Positions 4,314 through 8,306 of a stretch of DNA of 8,306 nucleotides are shown here, in pieces. Below the pieces are notes generated by a model, which saw only the letters and a list, made by a program, of their open reading frames with translations, did no database searches and was not told where the DNA came from. Within the stretch, counting starts at the first letter, position 1. Every line of letters starts with the position of its first letter. This DNA comes from an uncultured Prevotella sp. Its GTDB lineage: Bacteria > Bacteroidota > Bacteroidia > Bacteroidales > Bacteroidaceae. Made by a program: the position numbers and the translations under genes. The stretch lies in contig ONQK01000099.1 in the NCBI GenBank assembly GCA_900319895.1, positions 1 to 8,306 of the forward strand. Reading direction: 5' to 3'.

Positions 4314-7092
4314 TGGCAAACAAATTGAGCTGTCCTGTCATCTCATCAATGTTTTGGTTAACATGATGATGGCTTGCTGGATCTTCACCTAAGACTGGTG
4401 CACTCGCATGGTCTGGAAATTCTGTCAAGTCATTCGCGCCCAGTTCATTTTCACGTCCATTCTCCCCGGCAGGTAGCTCTTCAACCTCCGGCTCGGGGAA
4501 ACGCAGCGGCTCGAGTTCCTCCACTTTTGAGACGGCATAATTCGTCAGGCGCTTTCCATTGGCCTTAAATCCTTTGACACCCACAAACTGCTCGGCATCC
4601 ATCTCCAATGGTGCGCGCTGATGGTCACGTCCGCCAAAGGTGACAAGCAGGCGTGGGAACACCTCTTTTGAGAGGCACAACAAACGGTTTTGAGGATTTT
4701 CGCCCAGGAAACTCTGGTGGCGTTTTGTCGCCTCCATGGTAAAACGTTTAAGGTAGGGGCTTCCTTTCTGGTCTTCGTTGATGACTACTGCCGTCCACAC
4801 CTTCGCCGGATCCCATTTCTCGATAACAGCGATGTTGTCTTCGTAATGGTTGTTGACATCGAAGTTGGTAATATAAAACTCGCCATTGTCCAACACCACG
4901 AGAATGCTGTCGTTATCGGCAAACTCGCCCAGCAACCGCCCGTGTTCGTCGTAGTTGAGCCGGTTTACGTCCGGGTCAAACCACACTTTTCTTCCTCCCA
5001 GTGTCGAATGGCCTTGACTCTTAAGGCCTATCCGGTGAACAGGCAGGTTGGTCAACACGTTTCCTTGCGCCGACTTATTTTTAATCAAGACTTCCGAAAA
5101 GTCCTTTTCCATGAACAGTTTCTTGCGCTTGCTACTTTGTTCGAAAGTTATTTTGACGATTTCCGCTTCTCCATTCGGATTGGCTGTGAAATAGAACAGG
5201 CGCGTGCCCTCTTTTCCTTGCGTGAGATTGTATTCTCTGTCGCGGATGACCGAGGTTATGGTGCATCGTTTGATGTAATACCGGCCTTTCTTCCCATCAC
5301 GGTAGATGACGTTGTAGACCGTGCGTTTATCGTTCTTCTTGAATACCTGGACGTACTGGATTCCCGTACCCACGAAAATCTTGTCCGCCACTTTCACCAC
5401 TTTATACCTGCCGTCCTTAAAGAACACGATGATGTCGTCAAGGTCGGAACAGTTGCACACGAACTCGTCTTTCTTCAAGCCCGTTCCGATAAATCCTTCC
5501 CGTTCATTGATGTACAGTTTCTGATTGGCTTCCACAACCTTCACTGCCTCAATCGTGTCAAAGTTCCGGATCTCCGTCCTGCGCGGATGCTCTGCGCCGT
5601 ATTTGTCTTGTATGTATTTAAACCATTTAATGGTCACTTTGGTCATGTTCTTCAAGTCGTTGTCGATGTCGGCAATTTCTTCCTCAATGCGCGCCATCAA
5701 CTCGTCTGCCTTGTCTTTGTTAAATTTCAAGATACGCTGCATCTTGATTTCCATGAGCTTCAGGATGTCATCTTTCCTCACTTCCCTTATAAATTGTGGA
5801 TAATAGGGGGTCAGACGTTCGTCAATATGTATGCACGCCTCATCCATGCTCTTGGCTTGCTCAAATTCCTTGTCCTTATAGATCCGCTCCTCGATGAAAA
5901 TCTTCTCCAGCGAGGCAAAAAACAGTTGTTCAAGCAATTCGGCTCTACGGATTTCCAGTTCTTTGCGCAACAATTCCTTCGTCCCATCAACGGAATGACG
6001 CAAAACGTCGCTGACGGCCAAAAACTGGGGCTTGTTGTTCTCGATGACACAGCAATTCGGCGAAATGCTGACTTCACAATCAGAAAAGGCATACAGCGCA
6101 TCAATGGTCTTGTCCGAAGAGATGCCTGGCGCCAAATGCACTTGAATCTCGACCTCGGCGGCTGTCAATTCCTCCACTTTACGCGCCTTGATCTTACCCT
6201 TTTCAATGGCCTTCGTGATGCTTTCTGTCAGTGTGCCGGTTGTCTTTGAAAACGGTATCTCGCGGATGACCAGCGTCTTGTTGTCTAGTTTTTCGATTTT
6301 TGCCCGAACCTTAAGCGTTCCGCCGCGCAACCCGTCGTTATACCGGGAGACATCAATAGAGCCGCCTGTCGGGAAGTCGGGGTACAAATTGAAGTCTTCG
6401 CCCCGCAAATAGGCGATGGCTGCCTCGCAAATCTCATTAAAATTGTGGGGCAAAATCTTGGAGCTCAACCCAACGGCAATGCCTTCGGCACCTTGTGCCA
6501 AAAGCAACGGGAACTTGGCGGGCAGGGTGATGGGCTCTTTATTGCGCCCGTCGTAACTGAGCTGCCATTCCGTCGTCTTGGGATTAAACACCACGTCAAG
6601 GGCAAATTTGCTCAGACGGGCCTCAATATAGCGTGGAGCCGCCGCGCGGTCACCCGTCAAGATGTTCCCCCAGTTTCCCTGATGGTCGATCAGCAGCTCT
6701 TTTTGCCCCATCTGCACAAGGGCGTCGCCGATTGAAGCGTCGCCGTGAGGGTGGAATTTCATGGTTTCACCCACGATGTTGGCAACCTTATTGAGCCTGC
6801 CATCATCCATGCGCTTCATGGTATGCAAAATACGGCGCTGGACAGGCTTCAGCCCATCTGCCAGATGCGGCACGGCACGCTCGAGGATGACATAACTGGC
6901 GTAGTCGAGAAACCAACTTTGGTACATCCCGCTCAAATGGTGAACGGCGGCGGCATCAAAACGGTCGACGGGCTTGTAGTCAGAATGCCCCTCTTGGTCG
7001 AATTCTCCGCTGTCGACCGTTTCCAGCCCTTCGTTTTCGGCTTGTGTATCACTTTGGTTGGCGAATGCCTCGTCTTTCATCTCCTCGTCCAT
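4297..7092 (-). CDS. parC: DNA topoisomerase IV subunit A (type IIA, Bacteroidetes type)
   Basis: This 931-residue breakage-and-rejoining subunit works with ParE to decatenate replicated chromosomes and relax supercoils. An acidic N-terminal extension of about 45 residues precedes the winged-helix core (about 51-350). The core contains LADGLKPVQRRIL (77-89), the quinolone-pocket motif HPHGDASIGD (114-123) and APRYIEARL with catalytic Tyr155 and Arg154. A coiled-coil/tower region rich in Glu and Lys spans about 370-510. The C-terminal region (about 530-820) has the beta-rich repeats of a pinwheel domain, and an acidic, Glu-rich tail follows. No GyrA box (QRRGGxG) is visible in the C-terminal domain, which favours topoisomerase IV over gyrase. 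At the position equivalent to E. coli GyrA Ser83 the residue is Ala119, while Asp123 keeps the acidic position. ATG 7092 is chosen because it follows close behind promoter boxes; Met5 is an alternative start. It heads the minus-strand operon. Confidence 0.95.
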   Translation of the reverse strand: MDEEMKDEAFANQSDTQAENEGLETVDSGEFDQEGHSDYKPVDRFDAAAVHHLSGMYQSWFLDYASYVILERAVPHLADGLKPVQRRILHTMKRMDDGRLNKVANIVGETMKFHPHGDASIGDALVQMGQKELLIDHQGNWGNILTGDRAAAPRYIEARLSKFALDVVFNPKTTEWQLSYDGRNKEPITLPAKFPLLLAQGAEGIAVGLSSKILPHNFNEICEAAIAYLRGEDFNLYPDFPTGGSIDVSRYNDGLRGGTLKVRAKIEKLDNKTLVIREIPFSKTTGTLTESITKAIEKGKIKARKVEELTAAEVEIQVHLAPGISSDKTIDALYAFSDCEVSISPNCCVIENNKPQFLAVSDVLRHSVDGTKELLRKELEIRRAELLEQLFFASLEKIFIEERIYKDKEFEQAKSMDEACIHIDERLTPYYPQFIREVRKDDILKLMEIKMQRILKFNKDKADELMARIEEEIADIDNDLKNMTKVTIKWFKYIQDKYGAEHPRRTEIRNFDTIEAVKVVEANQKLYINEREGFIGTGLKKDEFVCNCSDLDDIIVFFKDGRYKVVKVADKIFVGTGIQYVQVFKKNDKRTVYNVIYRDGKKGRYYIKRCTITSVIRDREYNLTQGKEGTRLFYFTANPNGEAEIVKITFEQSSKRKKLFMEKDFSEVLIKNKSAQGNVLTNLPVHRIGLKSQGHSTLGGRKVWFDPDVNRLNYDEHGRLLGEFADNDSILVVLDNGEFYITNFDVNNHYEDNIAVIEKWDPAKVWTAVVINEDQKGSPYLKRFTMEATKRHQSFLGENPQNRLLCLSKEVFPRLLVTFGGRDHQRAPLEMDAEQFVGVKGFKANGKRLTNYAVSKVEELEPLRFPEPEVEELPAGENGRENELGANDLTEFPDHASAPVLGEDPASHHHVNQNIDEMTGQLNLFANEDLD

Positions 7093-7123
7093 GATCTATC
7101 TGCTTTGGTTGATTAATTTCATG

Positions 7124-7139
7124 CAAATGTACAAAATTA
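7124..7139 (-). promoter_or_regulatory. Tandem -7 elements for the parC operon
   Basis: Two abutting matches to TAnnTTTG occur on the minus strand: TAATTTTG at 7139-7132 and TACATTTG at 7131-7124. Transcription from the second would begin near 7118, leaving a leader of about 26 nt before ATG 7092. No good TTTG -33 element is visible at the expected distance for either box, so promoter strength or factor dependence is unclear. Confidence 0.6.
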
Positions 7140-7141
7140 TC

Positions 7142-7152
7142 CTGAACTTCAG
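7142..7152. promoter_or_regulatory. Short palindrome upstream of the parC promoter boxes
   Basis: CTGAACTTCAG is a perfect 5-bp inverted repeat around a central C. It lies just upstream of the tandem -7 boxes, in the stretch between -7 and -33 where a regulator could bind. An operator role is inference; a palindrome this short can occur by chance. Confidence 0.3.
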
Positions 7153-7181
7153 AAATATTTTTATCGAAACACACGATTTCC

Positions 7182-7198
7182 ACTACCCTTTCGGGAGT
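7182..7198 (-). other. Small GAAA-loop hairpin in the divergent intergenic region
   Basis: On the minus strand, ACTCCC and GGG-T-AGT pair around a GAAA tetraloop, giving a six-pair stem with one bulged T. Another inverted repeat, AGCCTT at 7203-7208 with AAGGCT at 7221-7226, lies nearby. Both fall between the two divergent promoters. No known RNA family is recognised; they may be binding sites, part of a short transcript or coincidence. Confidence 0.25.
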
Positions 7199-7270
7199 CT
7201 ATAGCCTTGATTTCAAACGAAAGGCTCCAAAAAAGACATGAAAATGTGACCAAGTCTGTAAAAAAAATCG

Positions 7271-7278
7271 TAATTTTG
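7271..7278 (+). promoter_or_regulatory. Putative -7 promoter element for the TraB/GumN-like gene
   Basis: TAATTTTG fits TAnnTTTG. A poor -33 candidate, TGTG at 7245-7248, lies 22 nt upstream. Transcription would start near 7284, giving a leader of about 65 nt ending in the A-rich stretch just before ATG 7349. Two TCTAAC copies (7282-7287 and 7312-7317) lie in this leader, 30 nt apart. Confidence 0.5.
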
Positions 7279-7348
7279 TTCTCTAACGTAGTTTTCTGCG
7301 CCTCTTCAGCGTCTAACAAATGTATAAACCAAATAAAACCATAAAAAA

Positions 7349-8257
7349 ATGAAACGAAATTTTGTCATACTCATCTTCTCGCTTGTGGCAGTACTGGGCA
7401 CACAGGCACAACTACTCTACAAAGTCTCCGGCAATGGACTTCAAAAGCCTAGCTACCTCATCGGCACGCACCATCTGGCAAAGTCCAGCCACATCCATCA
7501 AATCAGCGGACTTAAAGAAGCACTTGAGGCCTGCGAGCAAATTTATGGGGAAATCGTCATGGAGGAAATGACAAATCCGGAAAACCTGCAAATGGTACAA
7601 GAAGCCATGATGATGCCACAAGGAAAAACGCTGCGCTCGCTACTCAGCCCGCTTGAATTGGTGCAGCTCAACGCATTTCTGAAAAACTTAATGGGCGTTG
7701 ACTTCACACATCCCGCCGTTGCACAGCAATTCGACGCGCTCACACCACAAGCACTGGTCACACAGTTCCAAGTGTTGATTTTCATGAAAAACCATCCGGA
7801 AGACTTCGACCCCAACAACCAATACGACACCTATTTCCAGACTTATGCCAAGCAAAACGGCAAGCCCGTCGGAGGGCTTGAGACACTCGAAGAGCAGATC
7901 AACATCCTCTACAAAGGCTATTCACTGGAACGGCAAAAAGAGCTCCTCGTCTGTTTGGTGCAACACGCTGACTTCATGGACAACATGCTCATTGAACTCA
8001 CCCGCGCCTTCTATTCACAAGACATCGGAAAAATGCAAGCCATCTTTGAAGAAAAAATAGGCAACAGCTGCGACTCAACGCCGGCCGAAGACGCATTGCT
8101 CATTTACAACCGAAACGCCAATTGGATGAAGAAGGTGCCACATGTCATGGCGGAAAAATCAACCTTATTTGCCGTGGGGACAGCCCATCTTTGGGGAGAA
8201 AAAGGCATGTTGCAACTCCTCCGGAATGCAGGCTACCAAGTAGAGGCGGTAAAATGA
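7349..8257 (+). CDS. Secreted TraB/GumN (Tiki-like) family protein
   Basis: This 302-residue protein begins with a signal peptide (MKRNFVILIFSLVAVLGTQA) and probable cleavage before Gln21, so it should be periplasmic or surface-exposed. The family's conserved sites are present: YLIGTHH (36-42), GGLETLEEQ (175-183) with Glu178, RNxxW at 255-259, and FAVGTAHLWGEKG (274-286) with His280. Family members related to the animal Tiki proteins are metal-dependent proteases, with His and Glu residues of these motifs at the active site. In bacteria the substrate is generally unknown, so protease activity is inference. Length is typical of the full family domain, and all motifs are intact. The start is supported by the signal peptide and the A-rich sequence directly before ATG 7349. 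It diverges from parC across 256 nt and is not part of that operon. Confidence 0.9.
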   Translation: MKRNFVILIFSLVAVLGTQAQLLYKVSGNGLQKPSYLIGTHHLAKSSHIHQISGLKEALEACEQIYGEIVMEEMTNPENLQMVQEAMMMPQGKTLRSLLSPLELVQLNAFLKNLMGVDFTHPAVAQQFDALTPQALVTQFQVLIFMKNHPEDFDPNNQYDTYFQTYAKQNGKPVGGLETLEEQINILYKGYSLERQKELLVCLVQHADFMDNMLIELTRAFYSQDIGKMQAIFEEKIGNSCDSTPAEDALLIYNRNANWMKKVPHVMAEKSTLFAVGTAHLWGEKGMLQLLRNAGYQVEAVK

Positions 8258-8282
8258 AGACAGCTATTTTGCAGCTCGTCGA

Positions 8283-8306
8283 ATGACGGGCAAAGGCGAC
8301 AATGAT
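8283..8306 (+). CDS. Possible start of a downstream gene (very short partial)
   Basis: An ATG at 8283 opens a frame (MTGKGDND) that runs to the window edge. A ten-codon frame (MKTAILQLVE, 8254-8286) begins within the end of the TraB-like gene and ends in an ATGA overlap with this ATG. The stretch is too short to show that either is translated, and I recognise neither. Confidence 0.15.

Noticed and set aside
4314..4319. TTG at 4319 considered as the start of the DUF3316-like gene.
   Set aside because: ATG 4313, two codons later, is a stronger start and gives a complete signal peptide without the extra residues.
4690..6249. A 519-codon open frame on the plus strand.
   Set aside because: It lies wholly antisense to parC, whose catalytic motifs and full length are clear, and its translation shows no domain I recognise. 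Long antisense frames arise from the codon choice of the real gene.
7203..7226. Inverted repeat AGCCTT/AAGGCT considered as a rho-independent terminator.
   Set aside because: It lies between two divergent genes, has a 12-nt loop and no T run directly after it, and no gene ends nearby.

Overview
The window reads as chromosomal DNA of a Bacteroidales bacterium, most likely from the Prevotella group. The evidence is a Bacteroidetes-type topoisomerase IV subunit A, a DUF3316-like outer-membrane protein, a secreted BspA-type leucine-rich-repeat protein, TAnnTTTG promoter boxes (the phylum's -7 element), A-rich leaders without Shine-Dalgarno sequences, and AT-rich gaps between genes of moderate GC. 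The genus is inference. No RNA gene, insertion sequence, CRISPR array or phage gene is visible.

Layout: everything from 1 to 7092 is on the minus strand. A tightly packed series begins at 7092 with parC, followed by a DUF3316-like envelope protein (17-nt overlap), an S41-family lipoprotein peptidase (ATGA overlap), the glutaminase glsA (12-nt gap) and an 89-residue two-helix membrane protein (17-nt gap). It looks like one transcription unit, read from tandem TAnnTTTG boxes at 7124-7139. A 341-nt AT-rich gap (927-1267) follows. It holds a 53-nt uninterrupted purine run, a (GAAA)6 microsatellite, an A17 tract, a promoter box and a chain of tiny overlapping upstream reading frames. These lead into a BspA-like surface protein gene (926 to beyond position 1), cut by the window edge. 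On the plus strand, divergent from parC, lies a secreted TraB/GumN (Tiki-like) protein gene at 7349-8257, with its own TAnnTTTG box at 7271-7278.

How the genes work together: ParC acts on DNA, while the next two products carry export signals and should sit in the envelope. GlsA converts glutamine to glutamate plus ammonia, a reaction tied in many bacteria to nitrogen supply or acid tolerance. The small membrane protein is its likely translational partner, with unknown role. No pathway obviously joins topoisomerase, peptidase and glutaminase, so the grouping may be no more than co-transcription. I see no convincing new multi-gene system. The most unusual structure is the leader and promoter region of the BspA-like gene, where an A17 tract, simple repeats and a stop/start mini-ORF cascade crowd into about 300 nt. 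The insert-bearing LRR repeats of that same protein come next.
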